This document shows, piece after piece, positions 16,112 through 23,386 of a stretch of 30,069 nt of DNA (positions within the stretch are counted from its first letter, which is position 1; each line of letters begins with the position of its first letter). The translations under genes and the position numbers were made by a program. The notes beneath the pieces were generated by a model. The model saw only the letters and a list, made by a program, of their open reading frames with translations, searched no databases and was not told where the DNA came from. This DNA is from a virus, in IMG/VR virus record IMGVR_UViG_3300033571_003906, positions 1 through 30,069 of that record; one strand, given 5' to 3'.

Positions 16112-17373
16112 TACGCCTAGCAACAGCAGTGGCGTTCATCTGCTTATTGTTTGCAGATGGGAATGCCCACGCAGAAAACACTGGTGGAATAAGCGCAACT
16201 TATTACATCATCACTGATGCACCACCAAGCAAAGACCTGACACAACACACCATCTGTGGCAGTGAAATAGAAAACAACATCAACAGAAGTTTTGATGGTG
16301 AACCATTCACCCCATGCCCTGATGACTTGTTCATGGTGCATTATCAAGGCTTCATCACACTGCCAGCGCACAACACAATTCAGTTTTGGGTGGCTGCTGA
16401 TGATGGTGGCACAATGAAAATTGGTGGCTATGAATGGGGTGACTGGTCAGACAAAAGTTGTAGCGCAATTGAATCTGAACCATTGACACTGGCTTCAGGT
16501 CAACCACTGTTTCTTGATGGTTGGTTCTATGAAAATGGTGGTGGAACTTGTTTCATGCTGGCATGGAAGATTGATGATGGTGATTGGGAGATTGTCCCTG
16601 ATTCAGCGTTCACTATTCGTCAAACAGAAACCACAACAACCACATCACAGCCAGCAACCACAACAACACAAAGCCCAACAACGACAGCATCAGTGCCTAC
16701 AACCAATCGTCAGGAATCTTTACCACCAACGGTGGTACAGACTTCTGTTCCTGTTCAGGTTCCTGTGACCACTGATACCACTGCGACAACTGTTCCTGCT
16801 GTGGTTCCGCAACCCACACAGCCTGTGACCACGCTTGGTTCATCTGTTCCTGTCGCAACTGTTCCTGCACCTTCATCAACCGATGCGCCAGCAGTAACAC
16901 TGCCGATGCCAACAACAACGCTGCCAATTCAAGAACCCACATTGGAACCCCCATCTGTATCAGAAGAACAAATCATAGAACTGCTTGACAACCTTGACTT
17001 GTCAACGCCAGAAGAAGTTGTTGCACAGGTCGCCAGCATTCTTGAAGAACCATTGTCCACAGAACTAGCAACCCAACTAGCAACCAACAGTGAACTACTA
17101 GAAGTAATCACACCTGACCAAGCAGAAGAAATCTTTGCAAGCATTGACCTAGACACACTTGACCCCACCAAGATTTACGCACTGGTAGAAGCAGTGCAGA
17201 ACGCACCAGAAGAAATCCGCACAGCATTTGAAACAGCAGTGAATGTCTTTGATGGTGCTGTTGATTCGTATGTTCCTGTTGGCTCTTCAGTTCCTATCAG
17301 CACACGCAGACTTGTGATTGCTGCTGGTGCGTTGTTGTCTGCTGTTCCTGTGTCATCTGGTAGAAGAAATTGA
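16090..17373 (+). CDS. Exported PA14-domain protein with Thr/Pro linker and C-terminal anchor
   Basis: This 427-residue protein has a Sec-type signal peptide (basic MARTQRLIR, hydrophobic core, AHA cleavage site near residue 28). Residues about 33-175 form a PA14-like sugar-binding domain: GISATYY, FDGEPF, VHYQGFITLPAHNTIQFW, ADDGGTMKIGG, LFLDGWFYENGGG. A long Thr/Pro/Val linker (about 176-305) and an acidic helical region with repeated LD-STPEEVV-like units follow, then a hydrophobic segment (RLVIAAGALLSAVPVSSG) and RRN at the end. It would be held at the outer face of the membrane, spanning the wall. It lies in the lysis block. Possible jobs are receptor masking, wall binding during lysis, or a virion surface part; none is proven. 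Confidence 0.7.
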   Translation: MARTQRLIRLATAVAFICLLFADGNAHAENTGGISATYYIITDAPPSKDLTQHTICGSEIENNINRSFDGEPFTPCPDDLFMVHYQGFITLPAHNTIQFWVAADDGGTMKIGGYEWGDWSDKSCSAIESEPLTLASGQPLFLDGWFYENGGGTCFMLAWKIDDGDWEIVPDSAFTIRQTETTTTTSQPATTTTQSPTTTASVPTTNRQESLPPTVVQTSVPVQVPVTTDTTATTVPAVVPQPTQPVTTLGSSVPVATVPAPSSTDAPAVTLPMPTTTLPIQEPTLEPPSVSEEQIIELLDNLDLSTPEEVVAQVASILEEPLSTELATQLATNSELLEVITPDQAEEIFASIDLDTLDPTKIYALVEAVQNAPEEIRTAFETAVNVFDGAVDSYVPVGSSVPISTRRLVIAAGALLSAVPVSSGRRN

Positions 17374-17411
17374 TTCAAGGATTCACACAACATGAGAGAG
17401 ACTAAGAATCT

Positions 17412-17579
17412 ATGAAGCGTTTTGCAGGTGAGTTTGCAGGGTTGGTGTGGACACTGGCTGGCACTGCTCTTGTGCTTATCACGCTTTCAGGAAAGACACG
17501 CACAATGGGTCTGTGGATTAGCGCAACAGCGTTGGTTCTCAATCTTGTTGCGCTGGCATTATCGGGAGAAGAAGAATGA
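17412..17579 (+). CDS. Two-span holin-like membrane protein
   Basis: This 55-residue protein has two membrane segments (about residues 8-25, GLVWTLAGTALVLITLS; and 33-51, LWISATALVLNLVALAL) joined by a short basic loop (GKTRTM), with an acidic end (SGEEE). Small two-span proteins next to a lysin are typical of class II holins. Its stop overlaps the next start (ATGA). AGAGAGACTAAG lies upstream but the ribosome site is weak. The next gene is a second holin candidate, so the two may act together or as holin and regulator. Confidence 0.6.
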   Translation: MKRFAGEFAGLVWTLAGTALVLITLSGKTRTMGLWISATALVLNLVALALSGEEE

Positions 17580-17827
17580 ATACAGCAATCAGCATTGTGC
17601 AAAGAATCATCAGCACATTCGTAGTAAACGCAATGGCAATCATTGGTGGTGCATCAATCATTGGTGGCATTCCTGTTGCAAAGTCAGCAATGCTTGCAGG
17701 CATCAGTGCTTGCGTGACTGTCATTGAGCGTCTTGCACGCGCATCTGTTGATGGCAATTTGACCACAGCAGAAATCAATGAAGCATTCACAGGTGTTACA
17801 CCACCAGCAAAGAATGACCAAGCCTGA
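17576..17827 (+). CDS. Holin, r1t-like
   Basis: This 83-residue protein carries hydrophobic segments at about residues 12-30 and 34-50 (TFVVNAMAIIGGASIIGG; SAMLAGISACVTVIERL) followed by a polar tail with VDGNLTTAEINEAF, an arrangement seen in r1t-type holins of phages of Gram-positive hosts. It would form membrane lesions at a set time, letting the endolysin reach the wall. It sits directly upstream of the endolysin, sharing the TGATG-type junction at 17827. Family assignment is by pattern and place. Confidence 0.7.
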   Translation: MNTAISIVQRIISTFVVNAMAIIGGASIIGGIPVAKSAMLAGISACVTVIERLARASVDGNLTTAEINEAFTGVTPPAKNDQA

Positions 17828-18342
17828 TGCCACGCAAGTACACAGGTAGCAGTGATGGCGTTTCAAAGACCAATGCTGCGCGTGAAGGATTAGTCAAACT
17901 GATGGACTTATGCCAGCGCAGATGGGGCTTCACCAATATGGGGTCGTTTGCTAATCGCATGATGAACAATCCAAAAGCAGTGAAGGGTGACCCAAAATGG
18001 TTGAGCGTTCACGCAACTGGCAGAGCGTGCGATTTGGGATACAAGAATCGCGCTGACGCAGTGCAAGCATGGGATTGGTTTATCAAGTACACAGCAGAAC
18101 TTGGTATTGAAGAAATCCATGACTATGCGTATGACACAAATGTAAAAGACAAGGTGCTTGGTTGGGGTCGTGGCTACCGTTGCAGTCGTGGTGAAGGTGT
18201 CAAGGGTGTGAAGATTTACGATTCCAAAGACAACGCAGGGTCGCAAGGTGGCAAGTGGTTACACATTGAACTTTCACCAGAGATGGCTGACGATGCTGCC
18301 AAGTTTGAAGCAGCGTGGCGTTCACTTCCTAAGCCTGTCTGA
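17827..18342 (+). CDS. Endolysin, M15-like peptidase
   Basis: This 171-residue enzyme should cut peptide bonds in the cell wall at the end of infection. The zinc site of M15 (VanY/D-Ala-D-Ala carboxypeptidase-like) enzymes is visible: His62 and Asp69 in VHATGRACDLG and His146 in GGKWLHIEL, with acidic residues in GIEEIHDY near 94-100 as likely catalytic base. There is no signal peptide, in line with release through the holin. No separate wall-binding domain is present, so it is a minimal lysin. Two hairpins follow the stop. Confidence 0.8.
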   Translation: MPRKYTGSSDGVSKTNAAREGLVKLMDLCQRRWGFTNMGSFANRMMNNPKAVKGDPKWLSVHATGRACDLGYKNRADAVQAWDWFIKYTAELGIEEIHDYAYDTNVKDKVLGWGRGYRCSRGEGVKGVKIYDSKDNAGSQGGKWLHIELSPEMADDAAKFEAAWRSLPKPV

Positions 18343-18348
18343 TGGTCA

Positions 18349-18384
18349 TGGGTGGGGCTGGTTGCTGTCCATCAGCCCTGCCCA
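18349..18384 (+). terminator. GC-rich hairpin after the endolysin
   Basis: TGGGTGGGGCTG at 18349-18360 pairs with CAGCCCTGCCCA at 18373-18384, a 12-bp stem with two G-T pairs and a 12-base loop. CCTTCT follows rather than a long T run. It lies seven bases after the lysin stop and probably ends the late transcript together with the next hairpin. Confidence 0.6.
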
Positions 18385-18398
18385 CCTTCTAAGAAAAA

Positions 18399-18443
18399 TC
18401 CACCTGCGCAGGTAAGAAACCAACAAACAACTGCGCAGGTGGA
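18399..18443. terminator. Bidirectional terminator between convergent transcripts
   Basis: TCCACCTGCGCA at 18399-18410 is perfectly complementary to TGCGCAGGTGGA at 18432-18443 with a 21-base loop. On the minus strand the stem is followed at once by ATTTTTC, a proper T run; on the plus strand AAACCTTTTC follows. It separates the late + transcript from the minus operon. Confidence 0.75.
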
Positions 18444-18450
18444 AACCTTT

Positions 18451-18708
18451 TCAGAGTGACCACCATTCCCTGCCCCACATCGCTGATGGGTGGCAACCAA
18501 GTCTGATGGCAATTCTGTCAGCGCGTGCATAGTGAATCGTGGCTTCACCATCTGATGCACGCCATTTCATGAGCGTTCCAACATTCACGCCAAGTAGGTC
18601 TGCTGCATCGCGCACAGGCAGGTCATTCACTACACGCAGAATAGGTGTTGTTGATAATCGTGCAACGCGTTCACGCTTCCAAACATCTTCAACACTTACT
18701 TCTGCCAT
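18451..18708 (-). CDS. Small HTH DNA-binding protein
   Basis: This 85-residue protein has a helix-turn-helix core at about residues 30-52 (VRDAADLLGVNVGTLMKWR), as in excisionase or MerR-type small regulators, followed by ARADRIAIRLGCHPSAMWG. That tail motif recurs in the protein at 28477. It is the last gene of the minus operon, three bases after the Xre gene, with AGAAAG before the start. It most likely binds DNA as a regulator, perhaps setting the lytic or dormant choice with its neighbour. No integrase is seen, so an excisionase role is not favoured. Confidence 0.7.
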   Translation of the reverse strand: MAEVSVEDVWKRERVARLSTTPILRVVNDLPVRDAADLLGVNVGTLMKWRASDGEATIHYARADRIAIRLGCHPSAMWGREWWSL

Positions 18709-18711
18709 GCG

Positions 18712-18972
18712 TCAACTTTCTGTTGGTGTATCCCCATAGGCAACAGCCATGATGATTGAACCCTTGACTGATTCAAGAGCCGATTCAATCGCAACTAGAT
18801 AGTTGATACTTGGCAATGACTTGCCTTTCTCCCATGAACTAATCAAAGGCTGCGTGACGCTGATGCGCTTTGACAGTTCACGCTGGCTGATGCCTGCTGT
18901 CATGCGTGCTGTCAAAAGTACTGTTGCGCTTTGCTTGAGTTGTTCTGGTGATACTTCATGTTTCATTGGCAT
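18712..18972 (-). CDS. Xre-family transcriptional regulator
   Basis: This 86-residue protein shows an HTH_3 domain: LLTARMTAGISQRELSKRI, then SVTQPLISSWEKGKSLPSI, the standard Cro/C1-type recognition region. The start at 18972 (MPMKHE) is chosen because AGGACAG lies about six bases upstream; six bases further in MKHE is possible, and a longer frame would run into the upstream gene. It may repress early promoters such as the repeated cassettes described here. It is the middle gene of a minus operon. Whether it gives immunity is unknown. Confidence 0.8.
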   Translation of the reverse strand: MPMKHEVSPEQLKQSATVLLTARMTAGISQRELSKRISVTQPLISSWEKGKSLPSINYLVAIESALESVKGSIIMAVAYGDTPTES

Positions 18973-18997
18973 GGTTTGCTGTCCTGTCCTAGAAGGG

Positions 18998-19480
18998 TTA
19001 GTTGTTATGAATACTAGCGTTGCTTGTTGCACGCCAGTGAGAACTGCCATCACCATCTGCCCACAACACAGCAGCCACTGCAAGATTGCATTCAGGCTTC
19101 AGAAGTATCAGCACATCTGATGACTTGCACACACGCTTCGTAAGAGATTTCCAACTGCTATTGACCTGAAGTAACCCAAGGTCATAAGACCTGACTGCAC
19201 TGCATCTGCGATAGGTACGCGCTGGTGATGACTTGCAGTTCTTGTGTGATTTGCCCTGCTTGTAGTTCCAACCCACTGCACCTTGTTGGCATCGCGATTC
19301 GCGCCACATCACAGGTGCAAAGAATCGCACTGGCAGACCAGCCTTGCGCATCGCATCGTGCCATTCAGGACAGGGCAACCCTTTGATTGGGGCTGCGTCT
19401 GCATCGCTGTTTGACCAGACCATTAGAACCAGATTCAGAAGAACGCCAATGATGATGATGCGCAAGATGGGGTGTTTCAT
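18998..19480 (-). CDS. Secreted lysozyme-like transglycosylase (SLT type)
   Basis: This 160-residue protein has an N-terminal signal or anchor (ILRIIIIGVLLNLVLMVWS, residues 5-23) with a possible ADA cleavage site near 29. A lysozyme-like fold follows: catalytic Glu61 in MWRESRC, YDLGLLQVNSSW at 99-110 and NLAVAAVLW at 132-140, the standard order of SLT/lysozyme-type enzymes. Several Cys residues could form disulphides outside the cell. It is the first gene of the minus operon, upstream of two regulators, not in the lysis block. It might act early on the wall, for example in superinfection exclusion, or as a second lysis enzyme; both are inferred. Confidence 0.75.
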   Translation of the reverse strand: MKHPILRIIIIGVLLNLVLMVWSNSDADAAPIKGLPCPEWHDAMRKAGLPVRFFAPVMWRESRCQQGAVGWNYKQGKSHKNCKSSPARTYRRCSAVRSYDLGLLQVNSSWKSLTKRVCKSSDVLILLKPECNLAVAAVLWADGDGSSHWRATSNASIHNN

Positions 19481-19766
19481 GTGTTGCTTTCACTGCCACG
19501 CTGTATGGGTGTTTCAGGGTGTCTGGCTGTCTCTAGACCCAACTGGCGTTTGCGTGTCTCTCAGAGCCTTACAGCGTGTGCTGATGGTGTCTGGTGCGCT
19601 TGGCAGGTTTGTTATGACCACCTGTGGTGGTTATGTCGGGGACAAGGTGCAACCACCCTAGGCACTGGCTGTGTGGGTTCCCTGTCACCTGCCCTGAAAG
19701 CCTTACCTGATAAGGGTTTGCAGAAGGTAGTTGTGTTCTCTGATTAGGTGTGCTTATAATGTCTGT
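19481..19766. promoter_or_regulatory. Divergent control region between minus operon and early + genes
   Basis: This 286-base gap separates the transglycosylase operon from the first early gene. It holds promoter cassette 1 on the right and a short hairpin, ACCACC at 19617-19622 with GGTGGT at 19626-19631. A 91-residue frame crosses it but lacks protein-like features. No convincing -10/-35 pair was found for the minus operon. Binding sites for the Xre protein are most likely here. Confidence 0.5.
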
Positions 19767-19777
19767 ATGGAAACCAA
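19694..19777 (+). promoter_or_regulatory. Repeated early promoter cassette, copy 1
   Basis: Elements in order: CTG, AAAGCCTT at 19697-19704, a 7-base gap, AAGGGTTT at 19712-19719 (an imperfect inverted repeat), -35-like TTGTGT at 19731-19736, an 18-base spacer and TATAAT at 19755-19760. The A of the ATG at 19767 is seven bases past the -10 box, the usual start of transcription, so the mRNA may be leaderless. Copies 2 and 4 keep 35 bases between inverted repeat and -10. Confidence 0.75.
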
Positions 19778-19964
19778 AAAAGTGACAGCCAAACAAATTG
19801 AAATTGGTGACACGCTCATCAACAGAGAAGGAATGCAACTTGTGGTTGGTCGCATAGATATTCAACACAGGCACAAAGGCATCATTACTTATCTTTTCTT
19901 CACAGCAGACAATTTTTACATTGGCTACGCAGGTGGAGCGAAAAAGATTGAAAAAATCATCTGA
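19767..19964 (+). CDS. Small early protein, apparently leaderless
   Basis: This 65-residue protein starts METKKVTAKQIEIGDTLI. The ATG coincides with the predicted transcription start of promoter copy 1, so translation would be leaderless, as is common in Actinomycetota; a GTG six codons in, behind GGAAACC, is an alternative start. The body reads as beta strands (MQLVVGRIDIQ, GIITYLFFTADNFYIGY) with a basic end. It looks like a small beta-barrel of the kind found in early phage regions. I do not recognise the family. Confidence 0.65.
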   Translation: METKKVTAKQIEIGDTLINREGMQLVVGRIDIQHRHKGIITYLFFTADNFYIGYAGGAKKIEKII

Positions 19965-19996
19965 CACTTCAAACAACTACAAAGGAAACCAGAACA

Positions 19997-20260
19997 ATGA
20001 ACAACAACATCACATCAATCACACCATACGGAGAGCAGCGCGGAACGCTGACCTACATTCAGCCCGACTACTCATTCAGAACTGTTGATGGCTGGTTCTA
20101 CCTGAATGGTGGAACAGTGGTCATGCGCAAGATTGGTGGGCGCAATCACTTCAACCTTTGCGCTGAATCAGTGGTGCATGACTTTCAGCCATATGACGCA
20201 GAAGCAGAAAAGTTTGCGCGTGAGTTCAAAGCATTGGTTGCACGCACAAAGAACCAGTGA
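19997..20260 (+). CDS. Small early protein of unknown function
   Basis: This 87-residue protein has a strong start context, AAAGGAAACC at 19981-19990. The first two thirds are beta-rich (GTLTYIQPDYSFRTVDGWFYLNGG, TVVMRKIGGRNHF), and the end is a charged helix (DAEAEKFAREFKALVARTK). There is no membrane segment or Cys motif. It shares a transcript with the 65-residue gene upstream and is followed by a clear terminator. Function unknown; a host-takeover protein is plausible from position only. Confidence 0.65.
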   Translation: MNNNITSITPYGEQRGTLTYIQPDYSFRTVDGWFYLNGGTVVMRKIGGRNHFNLCAESVVHDFQPYDAEAEKFAREFKALVARTKNQ

Positions 20261-20275
20261 CAACCACAACGCATC

Positions 20276-20309
20276 AGCCCCACCTGTTATGGGTGGGGCT
20301 TTTGCTTTT
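20276..20309 (+). terminator. Rho-independent terminator of the first early transcript
   Basis: AGCCCCACC at 20276-20284 pairs perfectly with GGTGGGGCT at 20292-20300 across a 7-base loop, followed by TTTTGCTTTT. It lies 15 bases after the stop of the 87-residue gene and just before the end of the convergent minus gene. Confidence 0.88.
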
Positions 20310-21103
20310 CACAGGAACGATTCTGTGTAGCACCCACACTTCTTTGACTGCCACTGCTGGTCTGCATCGCTGAACACGCTGAATACACCAGAACCTTCAC
20401 ACTGCACACAACCAGCATCACCTGCGATTCGTGGCAATCTGCGCTTCTGAACAGGCTCTGAACGCATCGTGGCTGTGGGTGTCGCAATCAGTTTGTTCAA
20501 CTGAATGTCAAGCATCACTGCACTAGGCACACTGCACTGCATCAACGCTTCAGTGACCTGTTGTTCTGTCCAACCAGATTTCAACGCACCATCAGCAACA
20601 GCAATCAGCGCGTGCCATGCACCCTTTCCTGTTGGGGTCTTTCCACCTGTGCGCGTCTTGTATGCGTTCCACCAGTTTTCTGCGATTGACTGCGCAGCAG
20701 TGCGTTCTTGACTTTGTTTCACACTGACTATGGTTTGTTCTTCACCTGTGAAGATACCTGTCTCTTCATCTGTGACGATAGGTGTAGTCACCTGTGAAGA
20801 TACCCCTGCATTCGTTATCACTGTGTAGATGTTGGAAGTCCAATCACCCTTGTCACTCACGCGCTGCTGCTTCCGCACTGCGCCAAGTTCAACCAGTTCA
20901 ATCAAAGCCCTATCAAGTGATGACAATGACAATCCACATCTGTCTGCAAGGGTCTTTCGCGATGGGTGGCACTGTCCTGAATCTTTGTCTGCGTAGCGTT
21001 GCAGTGTTCCGTACAAGCGCACTGCATTACTGCTGATGCTTGAATACAAGACCCATTCAGGAATGATGCAGAAATAGTTATCGGCACTGATGTTGTTGTT
21101 CAT
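20309..21103 (-). CDS. Winged-helix replication-initiation-like protein with C-terminal zinc motif
   Basis: This 264-residue protein begins with a winged-helix domain (residues about 15-85) in which AVRLYGTLQRYADKDSGQC, HPSRKTLADRCGLSLSS and LDRALIELVELGAVRKQ match HTH_36-type phage replication initiators. A polar linker leads to a helical middle (ENWWNAYKTRTGG, AWHALIAVADGALKSGW) resembling DnaD-like or primosome-loading regions. The end carries CVQCEGSG and KKCGC, a likely zinc site. GGAAAGAAGAAC precedes the start. It probably recruits host replication proteins to a phage origin. It is the only gene of its transcript and opposes its neighbours. A plain regulator is the alternative. Confidence 0.6.
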   Translation of the reverse strand: MNNNISADNYFCIIPEWVLYSSISSNAVRLYGTLQRYADKDSGQCHPSRKTLADRCGLSLSSLDRALIELVELGAVRKQQRVSDKGDWTSNIYTVITNAGVSSQVTTPIVTDEETGIFTGEEQTIVSVKQSQERTAAQSIAENWWNAYKTRTGGKTPTGKGAWHALIAVADGALKSGWTEQQVTEALMQCSVPSAVMLDIQLNKLIATPTATMRSEPVQKRRLPRIAGDAGCVQCEGSGVFSVFSDADQQWQSKKCGCYTESFL

Positions 21104-21308
21104 TGTTCTTCTTTCCGTTGACAGTTACTAAAACAGCCACCGATACAATGAACAGTGGCTGATGTTGATTGGCTGCCGTTGCCGTTTCCCCCAAGCGATG
21201 ACAAAGATACTGCCTGTGTGCGTCTTGAAATGAGAACGCACACAGGCATTGTCATTTATCACCAACAGTATTCAGAACACTGACGCACCCTTCTGTCAGT
21301 ATCACTGC
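21104..21308. promoter_or_regulatory. Divergent region with strong hairpins
   Basis: The gap lies between the replication-like gene (minus) and the exonuclease gene (plus). It has TGCCTGTGTGCGT at 21211-21223, perfectly complementary to ACGCACACAGGCA at 21236-21248, extended by an outer ATGACAA/TTGTCAT pair around a 6-base bulge. CAGCCAC at 21134-21140 pairs with GTGGCTG at 21155-21161, and ACTGAC at 21279-21284 with GTCAGT at 21295-21300. Sites for a regulator, a structured RNA or an origin are all possible. No clear promoter was found. Confidence 0.55.
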
Positions 21309-22229
21309 ATGAAAGCAATACCAAAACCAGAACACGGAAGCCTTGAATGGCTAGAGACACGCCACAAGCACGATGGAAAAACCATCGTTGGTGCATCAGA
21401 AGTGTCAGCAGTGATGGGTGTGAACCCATACAAAAACATTGTTGACCTAGCGATTGAGAAACTGCAACCACCACAGGTGCGTGAACAGAATCAAGCAATG
21501 AAGCGTGGCACATATCTTGAACAAGGATTGCTTGACTACGCCAGCGCGGAAATAGGCAGCGTGATTGTCACGCCATCAACGATGTACCTGAACGGAAGAA
21601 TCATCAGCACACTTGATGGTGTCACGAATGACAGCACACGATTGTTTGAAGCCAAGACAACAACAGGTTGGGTGCAGGGTGATGAATGCCTGCCTGAATG
21701 GTTCTGGCAAGCACAAGCACAGATGCACTGCACAGAAGCCACCAGAGTGACTTTCATTGTGCTTGACCGTCAACTGCGCATCACCATGTTTGATGTATTG
21801 CGAGATGATGAAGCCATCGCAGAAATGGTTGCCAAGGTGGAACTGTTCTGCACAGCCATTGATGAAGAACGCTTGCCAGAAGATGTCCCACTGTCAGCAG
21901 AGCAGGTTGCACAGTTGCACCCCACACCAGATGCAGGTGAGATTGAACTAGGCGCAGCAGGTCTTGAACTGGTGCAACGCTGGCAAGCAGCAAAAGAAAT
22001 GCTGAAAACATGGGAAGAAGAAGAAGCATCACTGAAAGACGCATTAGCAAACCTGATACGCAACCATGATGCAGGCACAATTGATGGACACAAAATCATC
22101 ACATACAAAGCACAAAGCACCACACGCTTTGACCAGAAAGCCTTGTTGGAAGAACAGCCAGAACTGGCAAAGAAGTATCAGAAGCAATCATCATTCAGGG
22201 TGATGCGCGTTGTGAAGGGTGCAATATGA
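21309..22229 (+). CDS. YqaJ-type recombination exonuclease
   Basis: This 306-residue protein is the nuclease half of a Red-like recombination pair, chewing one DNA strand so that the partner can anneal the other. Motifs of the YqaJ/lambda-Exo PD-(D/E)XK fold are present: GASEVSAVMGVNPYKN at about 28-43, GTYLEQ with Glu71, STLDG with Asp103, and LFEAKTT with Glu114 and Lys116. A helical, charged C-terminal region (KEMLKTWEEEEASLKDAL) follows. The start at 21309 is chosen over an upstream frame extension that runs into the hairpin region; its ribosome site is weak. It ends in an ATGA overlap. Confidence 0.88.
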   Translation: MKAIPKPEHGSLEWLETRHKHDGKTIVGASEVSAVMGVNPYKNIVDLAIEKLQPPQVREQNQAMKRGTYLEQGLLDYASAEIGSVIVTPSTMYLNGRIISTLDGVTNDSTRLFEAKTTTGWVQGDECLPEWFWQAQAQMHCTEATRVTFIVLDRQLRITMFDVLRDDEAIAEMVAKVELFCTAIDEERLPEDVPLSAEQVAQLHPTPDAGEIELGAAGLELVQRWQAAKEMLKTWEEEEASLKDALANLIRNHDAGTIDGHKIITYKAQSTTRFDQKALLEEQPELAKKYQKQSSFRVMRVVKGAI

Positions 22230-22462
22230 GCGATGAAGGAACAATGAAAGACCACATTGAAGATTTGATGTTGGAAGTTGCATCACTGCGCAAGCAGTTG
22301 AACAAGGCTGAATACACAATGCGCCAGTGGCGCAGGTCAGCAGTAGCAGCGTTTGAAATGACAGGTGGGTGCATCACTGGTTGCAGGGGTGCTTGTATGT
22401 GTACCTGTGGTCATGAGCATTACCGCGCAGCAGTCGCACAAGAACAGCAGGAACAACAATGA
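22226..22462 (+). CDS. Small coiled-coil and Cys-cluster protein
   Basis: This 78-residue protein lies between the exonuclease and the annealing protein, overlapping both by ATGA. A helical heptad region (IEDLMLEVASLRKQLNKAEYTMRQWRR split over about residues 10-37) is followed by CITGCRGACMCTCGHEH, five Cys plus two His that could bind one or two zinc ions, and a Gln/Glu tail. It may link the two recombination proteins; this is inferred from position alone. No known family is recognised. Confidence 0.6.
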   Translation: MSDEGTMKDHIEDLMLEVASLRKQLNKAEYTMRQWRRSAVAAFEMTGGCITGCRGACMCTCGHEHYRAAVAQEQQEQQ

Positions 22463-23199
22463 ATGAATCACCACAAATCTTCAAAGCATTAGCACTAGTG
22501 ATGGCTGATGTTGGTGCTGTACGCAAAGCAGAGTTCAACAGCCACCAGAAGTTTTCATTCAGGGGCATTGATGCAGTCATCAACGCAGTGTCACCAGCGT
22601 TCCGCAATCATGGTGTGTTCTGCATTCCAAAAGTTATAAGCAGTGAGTATGAATCAGTGCAGGTTGGACAGAACAGAACAGTGATGGGTCACGCACGCGT
22701 CATGGTGCGATACACATTCCACGCATCTGATGGTTCATCAGTGGCTGCAACAGTGACAGCAGAAAGCATGGACAGTGGCGACAAAGCCACAGCCAAAGCA
22801 ATGAGCGTTGCCTATCGCACAGCGTTGTTGCAGACACTTTGTTTGCCCACTGATGAAGCAGACCCTGACGCTGACACCTTTGAGCGTTCACCAGTGACTG
22901 CACCACCTAAGCGTGAAGAAGCAGTGCGTGTGCAACGCGCAACCCAAACCACTGCACAACCAGCGCAATCAAACAACACACGCCAAGCACCAAAGCGCAG
23001 TGATGCACAAGCAACGCTGATGAACAACTTGTTGCACCAGTGTGAAGTTGATGAACAACTAATTATTGATTCTTTCAAAGTGAAGATTGATGACATGAAT
23101 GTGCCACAAGCAAAGACAGTGATTGATGCGCTGTTGCGTTTGAAGAAGGGTGAATCAGAAGTGATGATTGGTGCTGATGGTGTCCCATTCATTCAGTGA
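22459..23199 (+). CDS. erf: ERF-family single-strand annealing protein
   Basis: This 246-residue protein is the annealing partner of the exonuclease. ERF features are clear in the first 145 residues: KFSFRGIDAVINAVSPAF, VMVRYTFHASDGSSV, then MDSGDKATAKAMSVAYRTAL and LPTDEADPDAD, the family signature. The C-terminal part is a polar linker and a helical tip (HQCEVDEQLIIDSFKVKI, ending VPFIQ) that may contact SSB or partners. It begins by ATGA overlap and its end overlaps the start of a small gene in another frame. Length is usual for the family. Confidence 0.9.
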   Translation: MNESPQIFKALALVMADVGAVRKAEFNSHQKFSFRGIDAVINAVSPAFRNHGVFCIPKVISSEYESVQVGQNRTVMGHARVMVRYTFHASDGSSVAATVTAESMDSGDKATAKAMSVAYRTALLQTLCLPTDEADPDADTFERSPVTAPPKREEAVRVQRATQTTAQPAQSNNTRQAPKRSDAQATLMNNLLHQCEVDEQLIIDSFKVKIDDMNVPQAKTVIDALLRLKKGESEVMIGADGVPFIQ

Positions 23200-23386
23200 T
23201 GGTGAGCGTTTCAAGGTTGCTGGTTTGCGTGGTGTGTTTGTGTATCGGGGCTTGAATCCTGACGGCTCTGTGCGCTGCTTTGGTGGGGTGCAGGGCAGGG
23301 AGAAATGGCGCAGTTTCCCAATATCGGCAGGGCTGAAACCCTTACGCCACAAGGCTTTGAAGAATGAGTTGCATATCTCTGATTAG
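23177..23386 (+). CDS. Small basic protein overlapping promoter cassette 2
   Basis: This 69-residue frame starts at ATG 23177 inside the ERF gene. It reads GERFKVAGLRGVFVYRG, DGSVRCFGGVQGREKWRSF and LKPLRHKALKNELHISD, a compact beta-rich and basic protein with good domain-like patterning. Its last 18 codons coincide with promoter cassette 2, so the repeat is coding here. Small basic proteins of this look occur in early regions of actinophages. The exact start is uncertain since ERF overlaps the first eight codons. No function is assigned. Confidence 0.55.
   Translation: MVSHSFSDGERFKVAGLRGVFVYRGLNPDGSVRCFGGVQGREKWRSFPISAGLKPLRHKALKNELHISD

Noticed and set aside
16630-16960. Repeat-like Thr/Pro tract as a DNA repeat or CRISPR
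   Set aside because: It is codon-level low complexity in the linker of the PA14 protein with no regular repeat and spacer pattern.
18712-19083. Longer start for the Xre regulator at 19083
   Set aside because: It would overlap the transglycosylase gene by 86 bases and add residues without HTH features; the start at 18972 has its own ribosome site.
19472-19747. 91-codon plus-strand frame in the divergent control region
   Set aside because: No start context and no domain-like pattern; it overlaps the transglycosylase start and promoter cassette 1. Its last codons echo the cassette-encoded peptide, which explains their resemblance to the 69-residue protein.
21118-21149. TTGACA with TACAAT as a promoter in the divergent region
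   Set aside because: The spacer is 20 bases, too long for a usual sigma-70-type promoter, and the pair overlaps a short inverted repeat; not supported enough to list.
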